41,190 nt of DNA from IMG/VR virus record IMGVR_UViG_3300007540_005056, positions 1 through 41,190 of that record. One strand, 5' to 3'. A model generated the notes under the pieces. It was not told where the DNA came from. It saw only the letters and a list, made by a program, of their open reading frames with translations, and made no database searches. This document shows positions 1-8,296 of the stretch, in pieces. Position numbers and translations under genes: made by a program. Within the stretch, counting starts at the first letter, position 1. Each line of letters starts with the position of its first letter. The DNA is from a virus.

Positions 1-1
1 T

Positions 2-994
2 AATTCAATGAGTACTACTTTGAATGATGCTTTAGTTTTAATCGCTGATAAAAAGTTTACTCAAGTTAAAGAATTGTTACCTATTCTAGAAGCAGTTTCA
101 AACCAAAATAAACCGTTGGTTTTGATTGCTGAAGATATTGATGGTGAAGCACTTGCTACATTAATTGTAAACAAAGCAAGAGGTATTTTGAAAGTTGTAG
201 CAGTTAAAGCTCCTGACTTTGGTGATCGCCGTAAATTAATTCTTGAAGATATTGCTACACTAACAGGTGGACAAGTTTTTAGTACTGAAAAAGGAATGAA
301 ACTTGATAAATTTAGCTGGGATTGGTTTGGTCAAGCTCGAGTAGTTACTGTAAGTAAAGATGAAACAACAATTGTTGATGGTAAAGGAGATGCTGATAAA
401 ATTCAAGCACGTATTGAAGAACTTCAAACCCAAATTGATAAATCAGTTTCACCATATGAGAAAGAAAAACTTCAAGAACGTTTAGCTAAATTTATCGGTG
501 GTGTAGCTGTTGTGCATGTAGGTGGTTATACAGAAGCTGAAATGCGTGAGAAAAAAGATCGTGTTGATGATGCTTTACAAGCTACAAAAGCCGCTTTAGA
601 AGAAGGTATTGTACCTGGTGGTGGAATGGCTTTATTGCATTCTCGAAATGGAATTAGTGATCTTAATAGTATTGGTGGTAGAATTGTTTATAACGCTTGT
701 GCTGAATCATTTAAGAAAATTTTATCAAACGCTGGTTATGAACAAGAAGATATCTATAACGCTTTATCTGGAGCAACAGGAGGTGATTATTGGTATGGTT
801 TTAATCTTAGTGATGATGATTTTTGGGATATGAGAGAAATTGGAGTAATTGATCCAGCTAAAGTAACTCGCACAGCACTTGAAAACGCAGCTTCAGTAGC
901 GGGTACTATTTTACTAACAGAAGCCGTTGTAGTTGATAAGCCTGAAGAAAATAAAGATGATGATGGGCTTGGAGGTATGATGGGAATGATGTAA
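2..994 (+). CDS. groL: GroEL-family chaperonin, C-terminal part (5' truncated by window)
   Basis: The reading frame is open from the first bases of the window, so the apparent ATG at position 8 is internal and about the first 200 residues lie upstream. What remains matches the GroEL apical, intermediate and equatorial segments: a KAPDFGDRRK stretch, EKLQERLAKFIGGVAV, the DRVDDALQATKAALEEG helix carrying the ATPase aspartate, VPGGG, and IDPAKVTRTALENAASVAG. It ends in the usual Gly-Met tail (GGMMGMM). GroEL-family rings fold proteins in an ATP-driven cycle; phage copies are known and are thought to fold virion or replication proteins. Odd: the segment equivalent to GroEL YGYNAATEEYG is replaced by a Trp-rich stretch (YWYGFNLSDDDFWD), and the apical region has KFSWDWFG. 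No GroES gene is visible in the window. Family assignment is very secure. Confidence 0.97.
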   Translation, partial: NSMSTTLNDALVLIADKKFTQVKELLPILEAVSNQNKPLVLIAEDIDGEALATLIVNKARGILKVVAVKAPDFGDRRKLILEDIATLTGGQVFSTEKGMKLDKFSWDWFGQARVVTVSKDETTIVDGKGDADKIQARIEELQTQIDKSVSPYEKEKLQERLAKFIGGVAVVHVGGYTEAEMREKKDRVDDALQATKAALEEGIVPGGGMALLHSRNGISDLNSIGGRIVYNACAESFKKILSNAGYEQEDIYNALSGATGGDYWYGFNLSDDDFWDMREIGVIDPAKVTRTALENAASVAGTILLTEAVVVDKPEENKDDDGLGGMMGMM

Positions 995-998
995 AAAT

Positions 999-1256
999 AT
1001 GCAAACAGAAACAATAGAAAAATTAGTAGAGATTGCAGACCGAATGCCACCAGGTGATAGATGGGAAGTGAAGGGGGTTGAAGAAATTCAACCCACCTTA
1101 ACTGACGCCTTAGAAGCATGGTTTCAAGTAGCAACTGTTAAACCTAAAGCATTTCGATTAGGTTTGGCTGAGGGTAAATTATATGCTATATTAACATCTG
1201 AACAAGAAATCAAAGAACCAGAACCAAAGAAATTTAGCATATATGGCGATTACTAA
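999..1256 (+). CDS. hypothetical protein, 85 aa
   Basis: Starts four bases after the chaperonin stop and overlaps the clamp-loader start by 14 bases, so it is translated in the same unit. It is acidic, without cysteine pairs or membrane segments, and ends in a charged tail (EPEPKKFSIYGDY). I do not recognise a family. Its position between the chaperonin and replication genes suggests a small accessory protein of either, but nothing in the sequence decides this. Confidence 0.8.
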   Translation: MQTETIEKLVEIADRMPPGDRWEVKGVEEIQPTLTDALEAWFQVATVKPKAFRLGLAEGKLYAILTSEQEIKEPEPKKFSIYGDY

Positions 1257-2181
1257 AAAAGAACATTCATTATGGGTTGAAAAATATCGTTCTAATGATC
1301 TTTCTACATATGTAGGAAACGAACAAATAAAAGGTACTATTTCTAAGTACCTAGAACAAAATGATATCCAAAATTTTATTTTCTATGGTCCAGCCGGAAC
1401 TGGCAAAACTACTCTTGCTAAACTCATTGTTAATAATCTTGACTGCGATTATCTCTATATTAATGCTTCCGATGAACGTGGTATTGATACTATTAGGGAT
1501 AAGGTCCAGGGCTTCTCGTCTGTGGCGTCTTTTAAGCCGCTCAAAGTTGTCATCTTGGATGAGGCTGATTTCCTTACTATTCAAGCTCAGGCGTCGTTAA
1601 GAAACATTATTGAGACATTTTCCCGTACAACAAGATTTATCTTGACATGTAATTATATTGAAAGGATTATAGATCCACTTCAATCACGTTGTCAGGTACT
1701 TAAAATTGTTCCTCCATCTAAACAAGATATTGTTTGGCATCTTGTAGACATTCTTAATAAAGAAAATATTAGTTGTGGAGCAGATGATTTTAAATTAATT
1801 GTTAATCAATTTTATCCTGATGTACGTAAAATGCTTAACTCATTACAAATGAGTGTAGTAGAGGATAAATTCGTTATAGACAATAGTGTATTAGTATCTA
1901 GTAATTATAAGAATCAAATTCTTAAAGAATTATGTAAACCAACTTCTAAATCATTTAATAACATTAGACAAATTATAGCTGACTCTGGTGTTAGTGATTT
2001 TGAAGAACTATTTAGATTTTTATTTGAAAATGTAGATAAATATACCTCTACTGAAGCAGGTATGGTTATTATCTATATTGAAGAATATCAATATCATTCT
2101 AATTTTAGAATTGATAAAGAAATAAACATAATGGCTCTTATTTCTCGAATATTAGCTGTTATTGAAAAAAGAGTATTATGA
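1243..2181 (+). CDS. DNA polymerase sliding-clamp loader, large subunit (T4 gp44-like AAA+ ATPase)
   Basis: AAA+ clamp-loader ATPase of the RFC-small/T4 gp44 type. It uses ATP to open the ring-shaped clamp and load it on primer-template DNA for the phage polymerase. Visible motifs: Walker A GPAGTGKT at residues 49-56, Walker B VVILDEAD around 102-109, sensor 1 TCNY at 135-138 and the clamp-loader SRC motif at 148-150, which supplies the arginine finger to the neighbouring subunit. At 312 residues it is close to T4 gp44 (319). The C-terminal third is helical, as expected for the collar domain. The gp62-like partner lies three genes downstream (2594), the same pairing as in T4-like phages. Bases 1500-1600 are visibly more GC-rich than the rest of the gene. 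Confidence 0.96.
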   Translation: MAITKKEHSLWVEKYRSNDLSTYVGNEQIKGTISKYLEQNDIQNFIFYGPAGTGKTTLAKLIVNNLDCDYLYINASDERGIDTIRDKVQGFSSVASFKPLKVVILDEADFLTIQAQASLRNIIETFSRTTRFILTCNYIERIIDPLQSRCQVLKIVPPSKQDIVWHLVDILNKENISCGADDFKLIVNQFYPDVRKMLNSLQMSVVEDKFVIDNSVLVSSNYKNQILKELCKPTSKSFNNIRQIIADSGVSDFEELFRFLFENVDKYTSTEAGMVIIYIEEYQYHSNFRIDKEINIMALISRILAVIEKRVL

Positions 2182-2375
2182 GACAATTCCTAAAATTCAC
2201 TACAATTTGGATTAGCCAAAACTTAGCCATACCTTTCTGGATGGTAGGTCATGTCCATTTAATGACAACTGTGTATCAAGATATACATGAGGTTATTATG
2301 AGTATAGGTATGAATATTGTAGTGGCAATAGGATTTATTTTAGACTATAAACAAAACAAAAACAATGAAAAATAA
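2178..2375 (+). CDS. small membrane protein, 65 aa
   Basis: Overlaps the clamp-loader stop (ATGA) and the next start. It has two moderately hydrophobic segments (about residues 9-28 and 38-54) and a basic Asn/Lys-rich tail, so it probably sits in the inner membrane as a hairpin. No family recognised. It is inserted between two clamp-loader subunit genes but has no visible link to replication. Confidence 0.7.
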   Translation: MRQFLKFTTIWISQNLAIPFWMVGHVHLMTTVYQDIHEVIMSIGMNIVVAIGFILDYKQNKNNEK

Positions 2376-2607
2376 TCAAATGAACATTAACTTAGATGTA
2401 TCTAAGACAACCCCTGTAGAAACTTCAACTGGTAAAAAAGTATGGAATCAAGGAGTTATTATTCGCAAAGTATCTCGCTTTGTAGTTGGAGCTGATGAAG
2501 ATGCTTTAGTACCAATTCCAGTATTTTATGATGCTGAGACAGGAGAAATTTTGCTTGAGACTTTACCTAAAGAATTAAGAGAAGAATATAAGAATGACAA
2601 TCTTTGA
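2365..2607 (+). CDS. conserved phage-type protein, 80 aa
   Basis: Short protein with a mostly beta, acidic middle (FVVGADEDALVPIPVFYD) and a C-terminal helix with ELREEYKND. It overlaps both neighbours and lies directly before the clamp-loader small subunit. I cannot name a family. The alternative start at residue 5 (MNINLD) is possible; the first ATG is favoured because it overlaps the preceding gene as elsewhere in this operon. Confidence 0.75.
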   Translation: MKNNQMNINLDVSKTTPVETSTGKKVWNQGVIIRKVSRFVVGADEDALVPIPVFYDAETGEILLETLPKELREEYKNDNL

Positions 2608-3013
2608 TTGGTTAAAACAAATTACAACTGATAAAAAACCTTGGTCATCTTTTACAAAAGATCAACAAGAATCATTCAATTCTTACATGGTTCATCGGTT
2701 TGTAAGTATGTATGAGGGATACACTGAGGTTGCTAATCACGGCCAAAGAATCCCATATCCTGAAAAGGAAAAAACCTACAAGTACTACTGCACCATGTTA
2801 CCTAAAAGAAATATATTCCTCAAGTATGTTAAGTCTTCTAAAAAAAGACCAAGCAATGATTTATTAAAATACATAGCTGATTACTATGTTGTGTCTCTAG
2901 GAGAAGCTGAAGATTTTATTTATCTTCTAAAACGAGAAGGAATAGAACATATTCTTGAAAAATCAGGAGTTGACAATAAGGAAATTAAAAGGTTATTAAA
3001 AGAAATTAAATGA
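2594..3013 (+). CDS. probable clamp-loader small subunit (T4 gp62-like)
   Basis: All-helical 139-residue protein whose layout fits the phage clamp-loader small subunit: an N-terminal FDWLKQITTDKKPWSSF segment, then a middle carrying MLPKRNIFLKYVKS and a C-terminal helical part ending in a lysine-rich helix. In T4, gp62 joins four gp44 subunits to form the clamp loader. The call rests on this pattern and on its place a few hundred bases after the gp44-like gene; it has no ATPase motifs, as expected. It is shorter than T4 gp62 (187 residues). It overlaps genes on both sides. Confidence 0.75.
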   Translation: MTIFDWLKQITTDKKPWSSFTKDQQESFNSYMVHRFVSMYEGYTEVANHGQRIPYPEKEKTYKYYCTMLPKRNIFLKYVKSSKKRPSNDLLKYIADYYVVSLGEAEDFIYLLKREGIEHILEKSGVDNKEIKRLLKEIK

Positions 3014-3297
3014 CAAAAAATAGTGATGTTTATGGAGTCACACATGCTGATTCCTTTATCAAAGCCTTAGAGAAATCTAAACAACAATATGAGAAACAAA
3101 CCGGGTTTGTTCCTGATTCAATTGTTAATTCTGTTATTAATAAATTTAATGTTCGTGCCAAACAAGGTTACGAAAAATATAACAACACTTTAGATAGAGA
3201 TGATTTTACAGTACTTGAGTGGATTGAAAATGCTCAAGAGGAATTAATGGATGGAATTCTTTATTTAGAGAAGTTGAAAAAAACACTAGGTGGCTAA
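3010..3297 (+). CDS. MazG / dATP-dGTP diphosphohydrolase-like helical protein, 95 aa
   Basis: Ends in a helical block (KYNNTLDRDDFTVLEWIENAQEE...LMDGILYLEK in overall pattern) that resembles the short phage proteins related to dATP/dGTP pyrophosphohydrolases and MazG. There the paired acidic residues (here E and E in NAQEEL, D in LMDG) bind Mg2+ and the nucleotide. If active it would trim dNTP pools. It lies between clamp loader and nuclease genes, consistent with nucleotide or replication work. Only the one block is recognisable, so enzymatic activity is an inference. Confidence 0.7.
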   Translation: MTKNSDVYGVTHADSFIKALEKSKQQYEKQTGFVPDSIVNSVINKFNVRAKQGYEKYNNTLDRDDFTVLEWIENAQEELMDGILYLEKLKKTLGG

Positions 3298-4249
3298 AAA
3301 GAAAAAAATACCTGCTGTTGTAAAGCAGATTAAGCAGCATAACTTAAGAGAAGTTAATTACGCTTTTGAAAAATCAATTTCATATAGCCAGTTCTCAATG
3401 TTTACTGCTTGTCCTCATAAGTGGAGTCTCCAATATAAAGACGGTTATTACCACTCTGAATCGTCTATTCATATGACATTCGGAACTTCGTTACACGAGG
3501 CGTTACAACATTATATAACGACTATATACGATGTTAGTGGCGCTGAGGCGGACCGTATCAATATAGAAGAGTATTTTGAGGAGCGTTTTAGAGAAAACTA
3601 TTTAAAAGATTATAAATCAAATAAAAATGTTCATTTCTCTGATTCAATCCAAATGAGGGAATTTTTTGAAGATGGATTAGCCATTATAAATTTTATTAAA
3701 AAGAATCGAGGAGGTTATTTTGGGAAACGAGGATGGTATTTAGTAGGATGTGAAGTTCCTATTACATTAAATCCCCACTCAAACTATAAAAATGTATTTT
3801 ACAAAGGATATTTAGATGTAGTTTTATATCATGAACCAACTAATAAATTTAAAATTTTAGATATTAAAACATCTACTAAAGGTTGGGATGATTATAACAA
3901 AAAAGATGAAACCAAACAGATGCAGTTAATTTTATATAAAAAGTTTTTTGCTCAACAATTTAATGTTTCTGAAGATAATATTGATGTAGAATTTTTTATA
4001 GTAAAAAGAAAAGTATGGGAAGATTCACCATACCCTATATCCAGGGTACAAGAGTTTAAACCAGCAAGTGGTAAAGTAAAAATTAATAAAGCAACTAAAG
4101 CTATTACTTCATTTATAGAAGAAGTATTTAACTATGATGGATCTTATAAAGATAAAGCATATGAACCTAACCCTTCTAAGTTTAATTGTATGTTTTGTCC
4201 TTTTAAAGAAGATAAAAATCTTTGCAATAAAGGGTTTACCTTCACATAA
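3290..4249 (+). CDS. PD-(D/E)XK nuclease, Cas4/RecB-like with probable Fe-S cluster
   Basis: Starts at a GTG overlapping the previous stop by eight bases; no ATG fits better. Motifs run in family order: first cysteine in FTACPHKW (C41), GTSLHEAL (H69-E70), the catalytic GYLD (D176), then ILDIKTS (D191, K193) and the following QMQLILYKKFF helix with the motif-IV glutamines. A C-terminal Cys cluster follows (C300, C303, C312, spacing CxxC-x8-C). C41 plus the three C-terminal cysteines is the four-Cys arrangement that holds a 4Fe-4S cluster in Cas4 and AddB-type nucleases. Probable role: exonuclease acting on phage DNA ends in recombination, repair or host DNA breakdown. It closes the replication module. 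Confidence 0.93.
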   Translation: MAKKKKIPAVVKQIKQHNLREVNYAFEKSISYSQFSMFTACPHKWSLQYKDGYYHSESSIHMTFGTSLHEALQHYITTIYDVSGAEADRINIEEYFEERFRENYLKDYKSNKNVHFSDSIQMREFFEDGLAIINFIKKNRGGYFGKRGWYLVGCEVPITLNPHSNYKNVFYKGYLDVVLYHEPTNKFKILDIKTSTKGWDDYNKKDETKQMQLILYKKFFAQQFNVSEDNIDVEFFIVKRKVWEDSPYPISRVQEFKPASGKVKINKATKAITSFIEEVFNYDGSYKDKAYEPNPSKFNCMFCPFKEDKNLCNKGFTFT

Positions 4250-4255
4250 TCCACA

Positions 4256-4263
4256 TATATTTA
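4256..4263 (+). promoter_or_regulatory. possible promoter -7 box before the RHH gene and glycan operon
   Basis: TATATTTA, the same octamer as in the thirteen stronger promoters downstream, lies 27 bases before the start at 4290. An upstream GGTTTA (4233-4238) is 3 bases nearer than the fixed 20-base spacing used elsewhere and lacks the G of TTTG. This is a weaker candidate, but it is the only visible promoter-like site for the long operon that follows. Confidence 0.4.
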
Positions 4264-4289
4264 TATACGTTATCAATTAAATAAAAGCT

Positions 4290-4484
4290 ATGACAAATAA
4301 AAAAGATATGACATTAACCTCTGTGAAAGTACAGAGTGAGTTATTTGACAATTTCAAAATTGCTTGTGTTAAGTACAAATTTTCTTTACAAAAACTTGCT
4401 GACCGCACTATTCATTTATATCTTACAGATGAAGATTTTAGAAAAAAAGTACACAGTCACAATAATTTAGAAATTAAAGATTAA
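4290..4484 (+). CDS. ribbon-helix-helix-like DNA-binding protein, 64 aa
   Basis: The order is a short beta segment (MTLTSVKVQSEL), helix (FDNFKIACVKYK), turn and second helix (FSLQKLADRTIHLYL). This fits the MetJ/Arc ribbon-helix-helix fold, which binds DNA as a dimer through the paired strands. It stands alone between the replication module and the glycan operon with spacers on both sides, the usual place for a local regulator. The function is inferred from length and secondary-structure pattern only. Confidence 0.6.
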   Translation: MTNKKDMTLTSVKVQSELFDNFKIACVKYKFSLQKLADRTIHLYLTDEDFRKKVHSHNNLEIKD

Positions 4485-4492
4485 AAAAAATT

Positions 4493-5935
4493 ATGAATTC
4501 AAGTTTTGCTTATCTTCCTCCTGAAAAGAGGAAAAAGATTATGCTTATTACTGATGACATTAGAGTTCCCTCTGGTGTTGCTGGTGTAGGTAGGGAAATT
4601 ATTTTACACACTTGTCAACATTTTAATTGGGTCAATATTGGCGGTTCAATTAAACATCCAGAACAAGGTAAACGTTTTGATCTTTCACCATCAACTAATG
4701 AAGCAACAGGTTTAAAAGACGCTTCAGTTATTCTTTATCCAGTTGATGGATATGGAAACCCAGATTTACTTAGACAGTTAATAGAATTAGAAAAACCAGA
4801 CGCGTTAATGTTAATTACAGATCCACGTTATTTTGTTTGGTTGTTTCAAATGGAAAATGAGATAAGAAAAAATATTCCTATTACTTATTTGAATATTTGG
4901 GATAATTATCCTGCTCCTTTATATAATAAACCATATTATGAAGCATGTGATTTATTGATGGGTATCTCAAAACAAACTGTGAATATTAATAAAATTGTAT
5001 TAGGAGATAAAGCAGATAAAAAAATTATTAAATATATTCCTCATGGATTAAATCATGAAGTGTTTAAACCTTTAGATAAAAATGATCCTGAATTAAAAAA
5101 GTTTAAAAAATCTTTATTTAAAGATAAAGAATATGATTTTACTTTGTTATTTAATTCTAGAAATATTCAAAGGAAACGTATTCCTGATACTATATTAGCT
5201 TGGAAATATTTTATTGATTCTTTAACTGTTGATGAGGCTAAAAAATGTGCTTTAGTTCTTCATACTGAACGAGTAAATAATCATGGTACTGATTTAGAAG
5301 CTATTATTGAATTGTTTTGTGATGATGAAAAATATAATATTCTATTCACTGATCAGATAACAAAACTATCTCCTGAACAAATGAATCTACTATATAATAG
5401 TACAGATGCTCAGATTTTATTAACATCAAATGAAGGTTGGGGATTAAGTATAACTGAAGCTATTTTAGCTGGTAATCCTATTATTGCTAATGTGACAGGT
5501 GGAATGCAAGACCAAATGAGATTTGAGGATGATAAAGGAAATTGGTTCACACCTACTACTGAAATTCCTTCTAATCATAAAGGAACTTATAAAAAACACG
5601 GTGGTTGGGCATTTCCAGTATTTCCATCTACCAGAGTATTACAAGGTTCTCCCCCAACACCTTATATCTGGGATGATGTGTGCAAATCAGAAGACGCTGC
5701 TAAACGAATTAAAGAAGTTTATGAATTAAGTCCTGAAGAACGTAAAACTAGAGGAATGATGGGAAGAGAATGGGCTGTAGGAGATGAAGCTGGATTCACA
5801 GGTGAGGGACAGGGTAAAAGAGTTATTGAAGCTTTTGATGAATTATTTGAAACTTGGACACCAAGAGAAAAATATGAATTAATAAATGCTAATGAAGTTG
5901 AAAATAGAATTTTAAATCACGAATTGTTATACTAA
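4493..5935 (+). CDS. GT-B glycosyltransferase (GT4-like)
   Basis: 480-residue GT-B enzyme. The N-terminal Rossmann half begins at KKIMLITDD with a glycine-rich GVAGVGREI loop. The C-terminal half holds LLFNSRNIQRKR and the donor-binding E-x7-E motif (EGWGLSITE, E314 and E322), followed by AGNPIIANVTGG. Such enzymes transfer a sugar from a nucleotide or phospho-sugar donor. First gene of an almost continuous run of sugar-modifying genes to 17237; the stop overlaps the next start by one base. Compared with typical GT4 enzymes it carries an extra C-terminal stretch of about 100 residues rich in Trp and Pro. Acceptor unknown. Confidence 0.88.
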   Translation: MNSSFAYLPPEKRKKIMLITDDIRVPSGVAGVGREIILHTCQHFNWVNIGGSIKHPEQGKRFDLSPSTNEATGLKDASVILYPVDGYGNPDLLRQLIELEKPDALMLITDPRYFVWLFQMENEIRKNIPITYLNIWDNYPAPLYNKPYYEACDLLMGISKQTVNINKIVLGDKADKKIIKYIPHGLNHEVFKPLDKNDPELKKFKKSLFKDKEYDFTLLFNSRNIQRKRIPDTILAWKYFIDSLTVDEAKKCALVLHTERVNNHGTDLEAIIELFCDDEKYNILFTDQITKLSPEQMNLLYNSTDAQILLTSNEGWGLSITEAILAGNPIIANVTGGMQDQMRFEDDKGNWFTPTTEIPSNHKGTYKKHGGWAFPVFPSTRVLQGSPPTPYIWDDVCKSEDAAKRIKEVYELSPEERKTRGMMGREWAVGDEAGFTGEGQGKRVIEAFDELFETWTPREKYELINANEVENRILNHELLY

Positions 5936-7242
5936 TGAAACCGTTATTTGTAATAAGTTGTCCTTATGATACCTACAGTGGCTATGGTGCTCGCTCAAGG
6001 GACTTAGTTAAAGCCATTATTGAAACAGATAAATATGAGGTAAAATTAATACCTCAACGATGGGGTTCTACTCCGTTTGGTTTTTGTAAAAATAATCCTG
6101 AATGGGGATTTTTATATAAACATAATCTTATCCCAACCCAACATAATCCTCAACCTGATATTTGGATGCAAATTACTGTACCAAATGAATTTCAAAAAAT
6201 AGGAAAATTTAATATTGGATGTACAGCTGGTATTGAAAGTAATATATGCTCAGCAGAATGGATTGAGGGTCTAAACAGAATGGATTTGATTTTATCTTCT
6301 TCTGAACACACTAAAAAAGTATTTGAGGAATCAAAATTTGAGAAAAAAGATAAAAATACTAATCAAACTCAAGAAATTATTGAACTTAAAACACCTGTTG
6401 AAGTTTTATTTGAAGGAGCAAATACAAATGTATATAAAGTAATTGAGTCTCATCAAATTAAAAATATTGATTTAAATTCAATTAAAGAAAAATTTGCTTA
6501 TCTATTTGTAGGACATTGGATGGAAGGTGATATAGGTGAAGATAGAAAAAATGTAGGTTTATTAGTTAAAGCGTTTTTTGAAACTTTTAAAAATAAACAA
6601 AATAAACCTGCTTTAATTTTAAAAACAGCTAAAGTAGGTTCATCATATTTGGATAGAGAAGAAATTCTTAAAAAAATAAAAGAAATTCGTAAAACAGTTA
6701 ACTCAGTTAATATACCTAATGTTTATCTTTTAAATGGTGAATTCAGTGATAGTGAAATGAATGAACTGTATAATCATCCAAAAGTAAAAGCTATGGTTAG
6801 TTTAACTAAAGGTGAAGGTTTTGGACGCCCATTACTTGAATTTACTCTAAGTAAAAAACCATTAATATGTTCTGGATGGTCAGGCCAAATGGATTTTTTA
6901 GAGTCTAAATTCACTTGTTTATTAGGAGGTCAATTAACACCTATACATCCAAGTACTCAAAATCAATTTTTACCTCCTGAGTCAGTATGGTTTTCTCCTG
7001 ACCATAGTCAAATAGGTTTTTATTTAAAAGATGTATTTGAAAATTATAAAAACTATACTGATAATGCTAAACGTCAAGCTTATAAAAGTAAAAATGAATT
7101 TAGTTGGGATAAAATGAAAGAAAAAGCAGATAATATTTTAACAAAATATATTCCTGAATTTCCAAAGCATGTTAACTTAGAATTACCTCAATTAAAAAAA
7201 GTAGAATTACCTAAATTACAAAAAATAGAACAAAATGGATAA
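5935..7242 (+). CDS. GT-B glycosyltransferase (GT4-like)
   Basis: Second GT-B enzyme in tandem with the previous gene. The N-terminal half starts PLFVISCPYDTYSGYGARSRD. The C-terminal half has a FVGHWMEGD strand-turn, then LTKGEGFGRPLLE, an E-x7-E motif (E294, E302), and KPLICSGWSGQMDF. The last 30 residues are a Lys-Leu-Pro repeat (LPQLKKVELPKLQKIE) that looks like a flexible tail. The start overlaps the previous stop. It probably acts in the same pathway as its neighbour, adding a different sugar. Confidence 0.88.
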   Translation: MKPLFVISCPYDTYSGYGARSRDLVKAIIETDKYEVKLIPQRWGSTPFGFCKNNPEWGFLYKHNLIPTQHNPQPDIWMQITVPNEFQKIGKFNIGCTAGIESNICSAEWIEGLNRMDLILSSSEHTKKVFEESKFEKKDKNTNQTQEIIELKTPVEVLFEGANTNVYKVIESHQIKNIDLNSIKEKFAYLFVGHWMEGDIGEDRKNVGLLVKAFFETFKNKQNKPALILKTAKVGSSYLDREEILKKIKEIRKTVNSVNIPNVYLLNGEFSDSEMNELYNHPKVKAMVSLTKGEGFGRPLLEFTLSKKPLICSGWSGQMDFLESKFTCLLGGQLTPIHPSTQNQFLPPESVWFSPDHSQIGFYLKDVFENYKNYTDNAKRQAYKSKNEFSWDKMKEKADNILTKYIPEFPKHVNLELPQLKKVELPKLQKIEQNG

Positions 7243-7690
7243 TTTAATTGTATGCGCCAGATGTGGTTCTGACGCTTGTTATGTAGATGAAGTAAACCAA
7301 GACATTAAAACTTATTTCTGTTATGGTTGTGGTTTTCAAACTAATTCATTAATGAAAGAAGGAAGTGAATTTTATGAAAGACAACTTGAAGTACTTCCTG
7401 AATTGTATAAAGATTTATTAGGAAAAGATGCTGATGATCATATTTGGATGCCAACAACAGTAAATGTTTTTGAAAAAGGAATGGTTTTTGCAAATGGAAC
7501 TTCTGATAATCAATGGGCTTGGGCAGCTGTAAAAGCAGTTCCTGTAACAGAAGAAGATAAAGAAAAATACCCCATACCAGGAAAAAAAGATCAATATTAT
7601 GAATGGAGAATGGATATGACAACCCTCCAAAATTATCCTGAAAATGAGTTTATGGAAGCTTTGTCTTATATTGGATTATTACCTGAATGA
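7235..7690 (+). CDS. zinc-ribbon protein, 151 aa
   Basis: The N-terminus has CARC (C7, C10) and CYGCGF (C29, C32), a treble-clef or ribbon-like zinc site. The remainder is Trp- and acidic-rich (DADDHIWMPTTVNVF, WAWAAVKAVPV). It overlaps genes on both sides inside the glycan operon. I do not recognise a named family. It could be a binding or regulatory partner of the operon enzymes, or an unrelated conserved phage protein. Confidence 0.75.
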   Translation: MDNLIVCARCGSDACYVDEVNQDIKTYFCYGCGFQTNSLMKEGSEFYERQLEVLPELYKDLLGKDADDHIWMPTTVNVFEKGMVFANGTSDNQWAWAAVKAVPVTEEDKEKYPIPGKKDQYYEWRMDMTTLQNYPENEFMEALSYIGLLPE

Positions 7691-8295
7691 TTAGTATAGC
7701 AATTACAGTTTGTAATGAACATGAGGAATTAGAGACTCTATTAGATTATTTATCTGATAGAGCTCTTTTTCCTGAATATGAAATTGTTGTTCAAATAGAT
7801 AAAGATAATCATACTGATGATGTTATTGGTGTGATTGTTGGTAGAGGAATCAAACATTGGTTTTACCCACTAAATAAAGATTTTGCTAGTTATAAAAATG
7901 AACTAGCCAACCACTGTGAAGGAAAATATATCTTCCAAATCGACGCTGACGAATTACCCTCAGTAGAATTACTTAATATGCTCCCTAGTATATTAGAAAG
8001 TAACCCCGAAGTGGATGTATACTTAGTTCCTCGAATTAATACTGTAAGTGGTATCACCGAGGAACATATCCTCAAGTGGGGTTGGAGATATGAAAATGAT
8101 AGAGTAAATTTCCCTGATTATCAATGGAGGATTTATAAAAACAATGGATCAATAAAATGGAAAAATAAAGTTCATGAAAACTTGGAGGGCCATAAAACGT
8201 TTGCTACATTACCGCCACAGGATGAATTTTGTTTATTACATCCAAAAACAATAGAAAAACAAGAAAAACAAAATAATTTTTACAATACTTTATAA
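7687..8295 (+). CDS. GT-A glycosyltransferase, family 2-like
   Basis: GT2 fold: ISIAITVCNEHEELETLLDYL at the N-terminus, an EIVVQIDKDNHTDD donor-binding region, and the metal-binding QIDADE motif (D86, D88). The ending (WRIYKNNGSIKWKNKVHE) is the pattern of the LPS-core/WaaE-like branch, in which W-R-I-Y and H-E lines are typical. At 202 residues it is short but includes the catalytic core. It overlaps the zinc-ribbon gene by four bases and sits two bases before the aminotransferase. Confidence 0.87.
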   Translation: MISIAITVCNEHEELETLLDYLSDRALFPEYEIVVQIDKDNHTDDVIGVIVGRGIKHWFYPLNKDFASYKNELANHCEGKYIFQIDADELPSVELLNMLPSILESNPEVDVYLVPRINTVSGITEEHILKWGWRYENDRVNFPDYQWRIYKNNGSIKWKNKVHENLEGHKTFATLPPQDEFCLLHPKTIEKQEKQNNFYNTL

Positions 8296-8296
8296 T

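Noticed and set aside
609-833. 74-codon frame inside the chaperonin gene
   Set aside because: Shadow frame of the chaperonin, hydrophobic low-complexity translation, no leader.
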